Below are positions 1 to 6,967 of a stretch of 16,194 nucleotides of DNA, piece after piece. Below the pieces are notes generated by a model that was not told the DNA's origin, did not search any database, and was given only the letters and a program-made list of their open reading frames with translations. Source of the stretch: BS750m-G57 sp964607575 (GTDB taxonomy: Bacteria; Planctomycetota; Phycisphaerae; SM23-33). The DNA is taken from assembly GCA_964607575.1 (NCBI GenBank), contig CAZSLS010000160.1, positions 1 through 16,194 of the forward strand, written 5' to 3'. The stretch's first letter is position 1, and every line of letters starts with the position of its first letter. The translations under genes were made by a program, and so were the position numbers.

Positions 1-346
1 GAATGAAGTCCATCAACGTTTCTTCTTTGTAGTCGGTGAACTCTCCGGCGTCGAAGAACAGACCGTAGCAGATCGTGCATCCTTCGTACCAGATGTGCGG
101 TTGTCCGGCGTCGACCATGCGGATCATCGGCGCATTGCATTTCGGGCAATCGATTTGATCGATCTTGTTGTACTCTTTGCCCACTTCCGGGTCGCCGGTA
201 TCGATTGTCTCTGCATGGTCGAGATCTTTGAGGTGTTCGGCTTCAAGCATGTCGAACCAGATGCCCTTGCAGTTCGTGCAGCGGTCGACTTCGATCTCCC
301 CGAATTCGACGGCTTCCATTGGATGATCGCATTTGGGACAGTTCAT
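1..346 (-). CDS. Double zinc-ribbon (zf-TFIIB-type) protein, 3' end cut by window edge
   Basis: A reading frame starting at the ATG at 346 stays open to base 1, giving the first 115 residues; the stop lies outside the window. It begins MNCPKCDHPMEAVEFGEIEV and holds two tandem zinc-ribbon units. The first has CPKC at residues 3-6 paired with CTNCKGIWFD. The second has CPKC about 65 residues in, paired with CTICYGLFFDAGEF. The C-x2-C / C-x2-C-x-G-x-[WF]-[FL]-D pattern is that of the zf-TFIIB family (Pfam PF13453), small cytoplasmic proteins of unknown biochemical role, usually with one or two ribbons. There is no signal peptide, unlike most other proteins here. A purine-rich AAAGGG lies just upstream of the ATG. 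It follows the ThuA-DUF1080 gene in the same direction after 92 bases and may be co-transcribed with it, but nothing ties it to sugar metabolism. Family assignment is fairly certain; function is unknown. Confidence 0.85.
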   Translation of the reverse strand, partial: MNCPKCDHPMEAVEFGEIEVDRCTNCKGIWFDMLEAEHLKDLDHAETIDTGDPEVGKEYNKIDQIDCPKCNAPMIRMVDAGQPHIWYEGCTICYGLFFDAGEFTDYKEETLMDFI

Positions 347-365
347 CGTCAGCCCTTTCGCTATC

Positions 366-386
366 GGCCGGATGAGTCGACCGGCC
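366..386. other. GC-rich inverted repeat between two minus-strand genes
   Basis: GGCCGG at 366-371 and CCGGCC at 381-386 are perfect inverted arms around a 9-base loop. The repeat lies in the 92-base spacer between the stop of the ThuA-DUF1080 gene and the start of the zinc-ribbon gene. No T-run follows on either strand, so it is not a standard intrinsic terminator. It could be an RNA stem that separates the two messages, or chance in GC-rich DNA. Confidence 0.3.
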
Positions 387-438
387 TGGATTATCGATCG
401 GCGGAACTAGGATACTTCGATACGGCTGCCGGCGGAAT

Positions 439-2010
439 CTACTTGAGTCGCTTGATATAGATGTTCCGGAACTGGACCAGGCTCGACGCGGGTTGGAATT
501 TTCCCGTCTTTCCGATCGGTCCGCCGTGGTGCTGCAGGACGATCGGGCCCTCGTCCGGTATACCGGGCATCAGGGAGTTCTCGAGTACCGTTTTCCCGTT
601 CAGCACAGCCGTTACGCGGTCTTTGACCACCGTTATGTCAAATGCGTTCCATTGGCCTACGGGATTGTCCGCGTTGACTTTCGGGACGGCGCCAGCCCGG
701 ACTGCGGCGGGCAGCTTTCTGTCGAGGCGAATACCGTACATTTCGCCCGACCCGCAGTCCCAGCACCATAGATTCATCTGGGCCTTACCGTATCCGCGCG
801 GGAATATGCCCGAATCGGCGTTCGGCTTGCGAGTAATTATCACCTTACCGTTTGCATCCTTCTTGTACGAACCGTCCGGCAGGATAGTCGGCATGGAGAA
901 CAGCCCGCTTGTCCGCTTGAACCGCCACTCGATGTGCAGCGTGTAATCGGCGTACTTCTCTTTGGACACCAGGTTTTTATTACCTTTGGCTTCCGATGAT
1001 GCATCGTAGTCGATCACGCCGTCAAGGACCTTCCAGTGGCCGTTGTCGCCTTTGGGCACAATCCAGCCGGTCATGTCCTTACCGTTGAACATGCTGACGT
1101 AACCATCCTTGAGCAGTTTTTTCGGATCGGCCATCAGGGCAGCCGCCGGTTTCAGCGGACCGCTGGGCGTTGTGTCGGCCTCGAGGTCGCCAAGTGCGAA
1201 CTGGATCCCGTCGAGATAGAACCGAAGCAAATTGGCATCGAAGAAGCTCTTAGGGTTGTGCCCGAGCGATGAGTAAAACACGCGTCCCTTTCCGAACTTC
1301 CGGACCCAGGCGATAGCGTTGTCGTTGTCGGCGCGCTTGCCCTTCTTGAGATTGGACATATCCAGCGTCAGCAGGATGCGTAGTTTCTCGCGCGTGTATA
1401 TTCTCGCGAACTGATAGATCTCATCGCTGACGGTGAACCCCTTGCCGCCAAACACCTTTGTCAGCTTGTGATCGGGATCGTCTATCTTGATACCGACCTT
1501 CCCCGACCAGGGATGCCCGGTAAAGAATCCGCCGAAGACCTCGCCGAACTTGTTGTCAGTGGCGGCGTGGAAGCCCACCAGCCCGCCGCCGCCCGATACG
1601 TAATCGCTGAGGTTCTCTACCAGCGTCTTGCCGTTGGCCGCCTTCCCGCCGCCGCCGGTGGAGTTGTTTACGCATATCGCGTCGAACTCCTTGAGTTTCT
1701 CGGGGACCATGATCGCAGCCATCGCCTTGGTATCGCGAACGAACACGAGCTTGAACGCCCCGGTCTGCTCGGCGAAGATCTCCAGCGCCTTTTCGCCGGC
1801 GAATCGCCCCTGGTTGTGACTCTGGTAGGACAGCACCAGCATTTTCCTTGGTTTGATCAGCTTGGCTGTGGCTTTCTTCGGAGCGGCGGCTTTCATTATC
1901 GCCACTTCCTTGTCCGTCGGGTCCTGCTTCCGCCGCTCCGCCAGAGAGATGTTCGTCGAGATAAGACCAAACCCCAGAGCGGCGATCAAAGATAATGCTA
2001 TATGTTTCAT
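439..2010 (-). CDS. Exported ThuA-like + DUF1080 (3-keto-glycoside hydrolase-type) protein
   Basis: The start at 2010 (523 aa) is chosen because AAGGAGAC at 2016-2023 sits just upstream and the product then begins with a signal peptide (MKHIALSLIAALGFGLISTN, likely cut after residue 24, ISLA). The frame could be extended to 2037, but those nine residues are basic and spoil the signal. Residues about 56-275 form a ThuA-like domain (glutamine-amidotransferase-like fold). It shows GFHAATD at 146-152, GHPW at 165-168, SDEIYQF near 195-201, and GKGRVFYSSLGHN at 240-252. Residues about 304-520 form a DUF1080 domain (Pfam PF06439, 3-keto-disaccharide hydrolase), with the opening motif SMFNGKDMTGW, a central NADSGIFPRG and a closing VQFRNIYIK. 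DUF1080 proteins cleave glycosides whose C3 has been oxidised to a ketone. Despite the name, ThuA does not imply trehalose use. The divergent neighbour encodes an oxidoreductase of the kind that could make the keto-sugar. Domain calls are strong; substrate unknown. Confidence 0.9.
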   Translation of the reverse strand: MKHIALSLIAALGFGLISTNISLAERRKQDPTDKEVAIMKAAAPKKATAKLIKPRKMLVLSYQSHNQGRFAGEKALEIFAEQTGAFKLVFVRDTKAMAAIMVPEKLKEFDAICVNNSTGGGGKAANGKTLVENLSDYVSGGGGLVGFHAATDNKFGEVFGGFFTGHPWSGKVGIKIDDPDHKLTKVFGGKGFTVSDEIYQFARIYTREKLRILLTLDMSNLKKGKRADNDNAIAWVRKFGKGRVFYSSLGHNPKSFFDANLLRFYLDGIQFALGDLEADTTPSGPLKPAAALMADPKKLLKDGYVSMFNGKDMTGWIVPKGDNGHWKVLDGVIDYDASSEAKGNKNLVSKEKYADYTLHIEWRFKRTSGLFSMPTILPDGSYKKDANGKVIITRKPNADSGIFPRGYGKAQMNLWCWDCGSGEMYGIRLDRKLPAAVRAGAVPKVNADNPVGQWNAFDITVVKDRVTAVLNGKTVLENSLMPGIPDEGPIVLQHHGGPIGKTGKFQPASSLVQFRNIYIKRLK

Positions 2011-2015
2011 GGTGC

Positions 2016-2023
2016 GTCTCCTT
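2016..2023 (-). promoter_or_regulatory. Shine-Dalgarno that fixes the ThuA-DUF1080 start
   Basis: On the minus strand AAGGAGAC is followed by five bases and the ATG at 2010-2008. This supports the internal ATG over the upstream one at 2037. Confidence 0.75.
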
Positions 2024-2032
2024 TCGCCTGTA

Positions 2033-2061
2033 ATCATAAACGCATAGAATCAATACGTCCA
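2033..2061 (-). promoter_or_regulatory. Possible sigma-70-type promoter for ThuA-DUF1080 gene
   Basis: On the minus strand TGGACG (2061-2056, four of six bases of TTGACA) and TATGAT (2038-2033, five of six of TATAAT) are separated by exactly 17 bases. Transcription would begin near 2026, just ahead of the Shine-Dalgarno. It lies in the only divergent spacer in the window, where a promoter is required. The -35 match is modest and planctomycete promoter consensus is poorly known, so this is tentative. Confidence 0.35.
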
Positions 2062-2072
2062 CTTACCATTCC

Positions 2073-2083
2073 CGCGAATCGCG
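2073..2083. promoter_or_regulatory. Short palindrome in divergent spacer, possible operator
   Basis: CGCGA-A-TCGCG is a perfect 11-base inverted repeat in the 95-base spacer between the divergent ThuA-DUF1080 and oxidoreductase-GDPD genes. It is placed where a shared regulator could act on both. It is short and GC-rich, so chance is a real alternative. Confidence 0.25.
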
Positions 2084-2105
2084 CGTGACGAGGCAGGAGA
2101 CAAAC

Positions 2106-3857
2106 ATGACAAATAAAGCACTGACGCTGTTAACGGTAATCGTATTGACGGCGCTCGCCGGTTCGCCGGCGGCGGCCGAACCGAAATCGCCCGACTGGGC
2201 GAGAAAGGACATCCGTGTCGGTCTGGTCGGTTGCGATACGAGCCATGCGACTGCCTTCACGGGAATCCTCAATTCGCATCCCGAGTGGCGCGTTCGCGTG
2301 GTGGCGGCGTTTCCCGAAGGAAGCCCCGACATGCCCGGCCCGAGCATGGGGCGCCTGGGGAAATTTGTCGACCGCCTGACCAAGAGCAAGGTCAAGATCG
2401 TCGGCAGCATGGACGAACTGCTGAAGATCGTTGATGCGGTGATGATCGAGAGCGTCGACGGGAGGCCCCACCTGCGACAAGTCCGCCCGGTATTCAAAGC
2501 GGGCAAGCCCGTGTTCATCGACAAGCCCTTTACCGCGGGCCTGGCCGATGCGCGGGAGATCGTTCGACTCTCCAAGGCCGCAGGCATACCGTTCTTCAGT
2601 TCGTCGTGCTCGCGATTTCAACCGGAAATCGCCAGGCTCCGCACGAAAGCGGGCGTCGGCAAGGTGACCAGGGCCCAGGGCAGCGGCCCGCTGAGCTTCG
2701 AGGCGCACCATCCGGACCTGTTCTGGTACGGCATCCACGGGGTGGAAGCACTGTACACGATGCTCGGACGCGGGTGCGTGAGCGTTACATACAAGGTCGA
2801 GAAGAACGTCGAGTGGACCACGGGCAAGTGGTCGGGCGGGCGGGTCGGCGTGTTCCGCGGTGTGAAGAAGGGCAAGTATCAACCGATCGCCAAGATCTGG
2901 GGCGCCGGCGGTCAGGCCGAGAGTACCGGCGGTTTCAACTACAACGGGCTGTGTGAAGAGATCGCACGGTTTTTCCAGACCGGTAAGGCTCCGATCGACC
3001 CGCTGGAGACGCTGGAGATCATCGAGTTCATGACTGCCGCCCAGTTGAGCAAGGACCGCGGAGGGATCGCCGTGACGCTGGAAGAGGCCCGCAAATCCGT
3101 CGGCTCGGCGAACATCGTGGCACATCGGGGCGCATCTCGCGACGCGCCCGAAAACACGATCGCCGCGTTCAAACTGGCGTGGAAGCAGGGGGCCGACGCG
3201 ATCGAAGGGGATTTCCACCTGACGAAGGACAAACGGATCGTGTGCATTCACGATTCGAACACGAAGCGAACAGCCCGGGTGAATCTGGTCGTGGCGAAAT
3301 CGACGCTGGCCGAGCTTCGCAAACTCGACGTGGGTAAATGGCGCGGAGCGAAGTGGACCGGTCAACGAATCGCGACGCTCGAGGAGGTGCTGGCGATCGT
3401 ACCGGCGGGCAAGCGGATTCTCATCGAGATCAAGTGCGGACCGGAGATCGTCGGAGCGTTGAAGAAGGTCCTCGAATCATCGCGCCTGAAGCCTCAGCAA
3501 ACTGCTGTCATCTCGTTCAACGCAAAGGTTATCGCCGCGACCAAGAAGCAACTGCCCGGGCGCAAAGCGTTCTGGTTGACCGGGTTCCGGAAGGACAAGA
3601 AAACGGGACGACCGAGCCCCTCACCCCAGAAGGCGCTTTCTATCCTCAAGGAGACCGGCGCCGATGGCGTGGGCTGTCAGGCCGTCCCCGCCGCCGTCAA
3701 CCGTTCCTTCATGTCGGCGCTTCAAAGCCGGGGCCTGGAACTGCACGTGTGGACTGTGGACGACCTCAAGCGGGCCCTGTACTTCAGGGAACTCGGGGTC
3801 CGTTCGATCACTACGAACCGCCCAGGCTGGTTGCGGGAACAGATCGCCAAGCAGTAA
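2106..3857 (+). CDS. Exported Gfo/Idh/MocA oxidoreductase fused to GDPD domain
   Basis: The ATG at 2106 (583 aa) is preceded by AGGAGAC at 2095-2101 and starts a Sec-type signal peptide ending PAAA at residues 21-24. An in-frame ATG at 2085 lies upstream of that site and is rejected. Residues about 35-330 are a Gfo/Idh/MocA oxidoreductase. The dinucleotide-binding loop is the variant GLVGCDTSH (39-47) rather than GxGxxG. DKPF at 139-142 replaces the usual EKP, keeping the catalytic Lys, and WYGIHGVEALY at 207-217 supplies the active-site His211. Residues about 337-580 are a glycerophosphodiester phosphodiesterase. HRG at 340-342, E349-N350, E367-x-D369, H382-D383 and E441-x-K443 match the family's metal-binding and acid-base positions, so this half looks intact. 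The first half would oxidise a sugar; the second would cut a glycerophosphodiester to an alcohol and glycerol 3-phosphate. The methyltransferase gene follows after 88 bases. Both domain calls are strong; that they act on one substrate is inference. Confidence 0.9.
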   Translation: MTNKALTLLTVIVLTALAGSPAAAEPKSPDWARKDIRVGLVGCDTSHATAFTGILNSHPEWRVRVVAAFPEGSPDMPGPSMGRLGKFVDRLTKSKVKIVGSMDELLKIVDAVMIESVDGRPHLRQVRPVFKAGKPVFIDKPFTAGLADAREIVRLSKAAGIPFFSSSCSRFQPEIARLRTKAGVGKVTRAQGSGPLSFEAHHPDLFWYGIHGVEALYTMLGRGCVSVTYKVEKNVEWTTGKWSGGRVGVFRGVKKGKYQPIAKIWGAGGQAESTGGFNYNGLCEEIARFFQTGKAPIDPLETLEIIEFMTAAQLSKDRGGIAVTLEEARKSVGSANIVAHRGASRDAPENTIAAFKLAWKQGADAIEGDFHLTKDKRIVCIHDSNTKRTARVNLVVAKSTLAELRKLDVGKWRGAKWTGQRIATLEEVLAIVPAGKRILIEIKCGPEIVGALKKVLESSRLKPQQTAVISFNAKVIAATKKQLPGRKAFWLTGFRKDKKTGRPSPSPQKALSILKETGADGVGCQAVPAAVNRSFMSALQSRGLELHVWTVDDLKRALYFRELGVRSITTNRPGWLREQIAKQ

Positions 3858-3895
3858 TCGCCGGGAAACGGGAGCCCGTGAAACAGTGAGGCCCC

Positions 3896-3909
3896 TTGAT
3901 CTATATCAA
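3896..3909. promoter_or_regulatory. Perfect TTGAT-N4-ATCAA palindrome (FNR/CRP-family-like box)
   Basis: TTGAT (3896-3900) and ATCAA (3905-3909) flank CTAT. All ten arm positions match the classical FNR half-sites, a family that responds to oxygen or other redox signals. The box overlaps the -35 region of the candidate promoter and is centred near -27, a position that would suit repression more than activation. No regulator gene lies in the window. AT-rich palindromes are uncommon in this GC-rich DNA, which is why it is listed. Confidence 0.4.
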
Positions 3910-3923
3910 ACAGGGCGCATAAT
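3896..3923 (+). promoter_or_regulatory. Candidate promoter of the methyltransferase gene
   Basis: TTGATC (3896-3901) and CATAAT (3918-3923) are separated by 16 bases and match four and five of six consensus sigma-70 positions. Initiation would fall near 3930, just ahead of AAGGAGA. It lies in the 88-base gap after the oxidoreductase-GDPD gene, so the methyltransferase could be transcribed both by read-through and from its own promoter. The match is suggestive only. Confidence 0.4.
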
Positions 3924-3933
3924 GAACCGCAAC

Positions 3934-3940
3934 AAGGAGA
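3934..3940 (+). promoter_or_regulatory. Shine-Dalgarno that fixes the methyltransferase start
   Basis: AAGGAGA is followed by five bases and the ATG at 3946. It lies downstream of the in-frame ATG at 3922 and so argues that translation begins at 3946, directly at the signal peptide. Confidence 0.8.
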
Positions 3941-3945
3941 TCTAT

Positions 3946-5262
3946 ATGAGACGTTTACGATTCTCGACCAAGTGTGTTTTCATCATTTCGCTCCTGGCTC
4001 CGGCGACCGCAACGTTGGCCGTGGAAGCCGAGTTTGCGATCAGCCTGCCTGCCGTGGTTTCGCTCAAGGAGCGCCTGAACACTTTCGACGAGAAACTCCC
4101 CGACCCAGGCAAGCTCGGTATGGGAAAGGTCATCGCGTATGAAGAGAACGAGCAGTTCACTTATGTGATGGGCCGCACGTCGGTTTCACTGCGACGGATA
4201 TTCTTCATCAAACCGGCTACACTGATCGTAAGCGACGTGCTGGACAAGACGCCGGACAAACCGGCGACCTGGTATGCAGGCGTCGACAAAACCCCTAAAC
4301 TTGACGGTCGCAAGTTTACGTTCGACTCCGGAGTTTGCGAGACCATCCTGCCAATCGAAGCCGAACTGAAGCCCGCCAAGAAAGCTGTCGGCGTGACAGC
4401 CAAATACAACTACTCGCGAATCTTCGTTCACGTGCTGCACCTCGCCGACGGCAAGAAGGCCCCGACGACCAAACTCATCGGCGAGGGACACATTCCCCAG
4501 CTTTCGATCACCCTGAGCGATACGAACTACAACATCGTCCTCCCGCCGGAGCAAAACCTGGCCGGCAGTATCGCTATCACCAACTCCACCGACCCAAAGA
4601 AGAGCACGGATCGCAGGCTCCTGCCGTCGGGCATCCTGCCGCACGGCGATAAAATCGTCGCCTTGATGAAGAGATGGGATAACGCCTACCGCAACTACCA
4701 CCGCCCGGGCTGGGACAGCGGGCGAGTGGCGTTTGAACTGCGGAAGGTCGTCGAAAACGGAAGCGTCAAACCGTGCCGGGCAGTGATCCTCGGATGCGGG
4801 ACCGGCACCAACGCCGAATACCTCGCGGGCAAAGGTTTCGAAGTCACCGCCATAGACATATCGCCGACCTGCCTGGTGATGGCCAAGAGAAAATCCGACG
4901 TGAGCGGATCGGGCGTAAAATGGATGCTGGTCGACGTGCTGTCGCCGCCTGACATGAAACCGTTCGACTTCATATTCGATCGCGGATGCTACCACAACAT
5001 CCGAAAACACAACGCCGCCGGTTTCATCAAGGCCGCCAACAAACTCTCCAAACCGGGCACGAAGTTCATGCTGCTGGCCGGCAGCGCGGCGGAAAAGAGA
5101 CACTGGGGTCCGCCCCGCATAAAGGAATCGGAGATCCGCGAAGATTTTTCACCATCATTCAAGATCGAATCGATGAAGCAGTCATGGTTCGACCTGAACA
5201 GAAAGCACCACAGCACCAAAGGCCCATGGGCCTGGTGCGTAATGATGACCAGGAAGAAATAG
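3946..5262 (+). CDS. Exported beta-sandwich (heparinase C-terminal-like) + SAM methyltransferase
   Basis: The product is 438 aa and starts with a signal peptide (MRRLRFSTKC, then a hydrophobic stretch, likely cut near residue 25, ATLA). Residues about 60-215 resemble the C-terminal beta-sandwich of heparinase II/III-type lyases: YEENEQFTYVMG (65-76), a RRIFFIKP-x3-LIVSD run (83-97), and FVHVLHLAD (160-168). The catalytic helical part of such lyases is absent. Residues about 243-438 are a class I SAM methyltransferase related to the thiopurine-methyltransferase-like group. It has WDNAYRNYHRPGWDSG (244-259), the SAM loop VILGCGTGTN (280-289), acidic D304 after strand 2, FDFIFDRGCYH (340-350), and a closing WAWCVMMTRK. 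It probably transfers a methyl group to a small molecule or sugar; the acceptor is unknown. A signal peptide on a SAM-dependent enzyme is odd, since SAM is cytoplasmic. The gene ends one base before the convergent DUF2961 stop. The methyltransferase call is strong, the N-terminal call moderate. Confidence 0.85.
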   Translation: MRRLRFSTKCVFIISLLAPATATLAVEAEFAISLPAVVSLKERLNTFDEKLPDPGKLGMGKVIAYEENEQFTYVMGRTSVSLRRIFFIKPATLIVSDVLDKTPDKPATWYAGVDKTPKLDGRKFTFDSGVCETILPIEAELKPAKKAVGVTAKYNYSRIFVHVLHLADGKKAPTTKLIGEGHIPQLSITLSDTNYNIVLPPEQNLAGSIAITNSTDPKKSTDRRLLPSGILPHGDKIVALMKRWDNAYRNYHRPGWDSGRVAFELRKVVENGSVKPCRAVILGCGTGTNAEYLAGKGFEVTAIDISPTCLVMAKRKSDVSGSGVKWMLVDVLSPPDMKPFDFIFDRGCYHNIRKHNAAGFIKAANKLSKPGTKFMLLAGSAAEKRHWGPPRIKESEIREDFSPSFKIESMKQSWFDLNRKHHSTKGPWAWCVMMTRKK

Positions 5263-5263
5263 C

Positions 5264-6952
5264 TTATGGGGTCACTGGCCCCACGTGCCCTGACGCCGAC
5301 TTGGCGTACCAGAACGCGGTGGTGCTCCAGAGCGGATGTTTGGTGCGGATGTACTTGTCGGCGCCGCCGTAGCCCATCTGTTCGACGACCACTCGGATGG
5401 ACTTGCGGAACTGGAATGCGTCGTTGAGATGGAAGCTGTACATCGTCGGATGTCCGGGCCGGCCGGTTACGAAGCCGGATACCGCTTTGCGGTCGAACTG
5501 TCCCCCGCCGCCCTGGAAATACTCTTCGCTACCGGTCCCGTGATATGACGGCGGCCAGGTTTTCTCGTCTTCGTCTGACCAGATGAGCCAGTCGCCTTCG
5601 CCCCACCACCAGCTAAGCGGCCAATCGACACACAGCAAGGCGCCGACATACTTGCCGCAAGCCCGCCGGTCAAGAACCGTCTTTGCGGAAATCTTCTTCG
5701 GCCCGAGTCTGGGTGAATCCTTGCTGTAAGCTCGTTGCTCGCTGAATGTCGCGCAGAATCGCCCCCAGTTACTCGGCAGGGTTTCGAGCTTACGAACATC
5801 CAGTCTCAATCCAACCTCCACGGCCTTGCCCGGGCGGGTATTGCGGATCCTGGCGACGGCGCCCTTTGCGAACGGCATGGGGAAACGCGCGTAGGCTTCG
5901 GCGGGAAGTACGCCGATCAGCAGAGAGTTGAAATTGCAGCTATATTCGAGAGCCGGACCCCTGGCGCGATGTTCCTGCCCCGGCGGAAGGACCCCGGGGG
6001 ACTTGTGTTTGGTGTTATGACCGGTATTTGCGTGCCCGAAGAAGTAGCCCACCGGCACGTCGACGCTTGGCGACTTGCTACCGTCCCAATACAACTCCAA
6101 CCGCAGCGCCTTCAGTACTTCGGGGCTGCTGTCGCCAACGGCCATCCGCAACTGCTGTATAACGCCGGTCCCATCGAGACGGACATCGGCGAACTTACCG
6201 GCGCCGACGACCAGATTGCGGTCAACCGACCATGTTTTGGGGACTTCCGGCGGAGACGATTCGGCTTTCAGCCAGGCACGAACGACGGCGGACTGTTCGA
6301 GTTTGGCGGCCTTGTTCAACGGAAGTTCCAACGTCTTGACCTTGGTATCTTTCGGATACGTGGTGTACGTCACCTGCCACCACCCACCCCATAACTCCTT
6401 CTTCTCCCAGCCGGGCTTCTTGTAGTTCGGATTCACCAACTGCACGAGACAGTGCTTTTCAAAAGGGATCGGGTGAAGGCAGCCCGGATAGCTCTTTTCG
6501 AATACGAGCGGATAGGGGAAAGGCGTCTTGTCGCGGATTATCAGAAAATCGTTCAGCGTCATGTCGATGATCGGCTTGTCGGCGTTGTCGAGGGTGATCT
6601 GGATTCGCGTGTCCTTCTGGTCAGCGGCGAAACCTTTTCGTCTCGAGTGCTTCCGGTGAGCGGCCATGATCCGGTGTATGCAGCCCGGGCCCTTGAGGTC
6701 CAGAAGGATATTCCGCCCGCCGGCTTCTATGCGCTTGTAATCGAACCCGTCGATGTTCCCCCCGCTCCGGTCCCACGTGCTGGCCATGGCCGTATGGGTG
6801 TCCTCCAGTTCCGGCAGATGCTCCAGCGTTCTGAGGCGCTTGAGAAAGAATCCGACGTCGCGCACCGGATCGGCTGCGCGGACTCCGTCGCCAAGAACAC
6901 CAATCGCCATCGCCGCCAACAAGCAAACATATCGTCTTCGTGTCGTTTTCAT
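5264..6952 (-). CDS. Exported DUF2961 (GH172-type) glycoside hydrolase
   Basis: Translation from the ATG at 6952 gives 562 aa with a signal peptide cut after about residue 26 (VLGDGVRA). AGGAGAC at 6961-6967 precedes it and shares its last base with the upstream sialidase stop, so the two are translationally close (14-base gap). The frame stays open further upstream into the sialidase gene, but that extension is arginine-rich and lacks support. The family is DUF2961: an early RSGGNIDGFDYKRIEAGGRNILLDLKGPGCIHRIM-type region near residues 60-95, and the hallmark GTGSEEYF at 472-479, whose acidic residues are part of the conserved site. Characterised DUF2961 proteins form CAZy family GH172 and act on fructofuranosides or D-arabinofuranosides. 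The enzyme is probably periplasmic or surface-located and trims furanosyl sugars. It is the last gene of the minus-strand array and converges on the methyltransferase gene with one base between stops and no room for a terminator. The family is secure, the sugar not. Confidence 0.9.
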   Translation of the reverse strand: MKTTRRRYVCLLAAMAIGVLGDGVRAADPVRDVGFFLKRLRTLEHLPELEDTHTAMASTWDRSGGNIDGFDYKRIEAGGRNILLDLKGPGCIHRIMAAHRKHSRRKGFAADQKDTRIQITLDNADKPIIDMTLNDFLIIRDKTPFPYPLVFEKSYPGCLHPIPFEKHCLVQLVNPNYKKPGWEKKELWGGWWQVTYTTYPKDTKVKTLELPLNKAAKLEQSAVVRAWLKAESSPPEVPKTWSVDRNLVVGAGKFADVRLDGTGVIQQLRMAVGDSSPEVLKALRLELYWDGSKSPSVDVPVGYFFGHANTGHNTKHKSPGVLPPGQEHRARGPALEYSCNFNSLLIGVLPAEAYARFPMPFAKGAVARIRNTRPGKAVEVGLRLDVRKLETLPSNWGRFCATFSEQRAYSKDSPRLGPKKISAKTVLDRRACGKYVGALLCVDWPLSWWWGEGDWLIWSDEDEKTWPPSYHGTGSEEYFQGGGGQFDRKAVSGFVTGRPGHPTMYSFHLNDAFQFRKSIRVVVEQMGYGGADKYIRTKHPLWSTTAFWYAKSASGHVGPVTP

Positions 6953-6960
6953 TTTCGGTA

Positions 6961-6967
6961 GTCTCCT
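6961..6967 (-). promoter_or_regulatory. Shine-Dalgarno that fixes the DUF2961 start
   Basis: AGGAGAC on the minus strand lies eight bases ahead of the ATG at 6952, and overlaps the stop codon of the sialidase gene by one base. This supports the internal start and coupling of the two genes. Confidence 0.7.

Noticed and set aside
366..386. Calling the GGCCGG/CCGGCC repeat a Rho-independent terminator
   Set aside because: No T-run follows on either strand.
439..2010. Naming the ThuA-DUF1080 protein a trehalose utilisation enzyme
   Set aside because: ThuA-like domains are widespread with unrelated roles; no trehalose gene is nearby.
2130..3365. Minus-strand open frame (411 codons) opposite the oxidoreductase-GDPD gene
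   Set aside because: It is antisense to intact Gfo/Idh and GDPD motifs and has no signature of its own.
3868..3879. ACGGG-AG-CCCGT inverted repeat after the GDPD stop as a terminator
   Set aside because: The two-base loop is too small unless arms open, and no T-run follows.
3664..3945. Upstream extension of the methyltransferase frame into the oxidoreductase-GDPD gene
   Set aside because: The extension is a different frame of the GDPD end and would bury the signal peptide; AAGGAGA at 3934-3940 supports the ATG at 3946.
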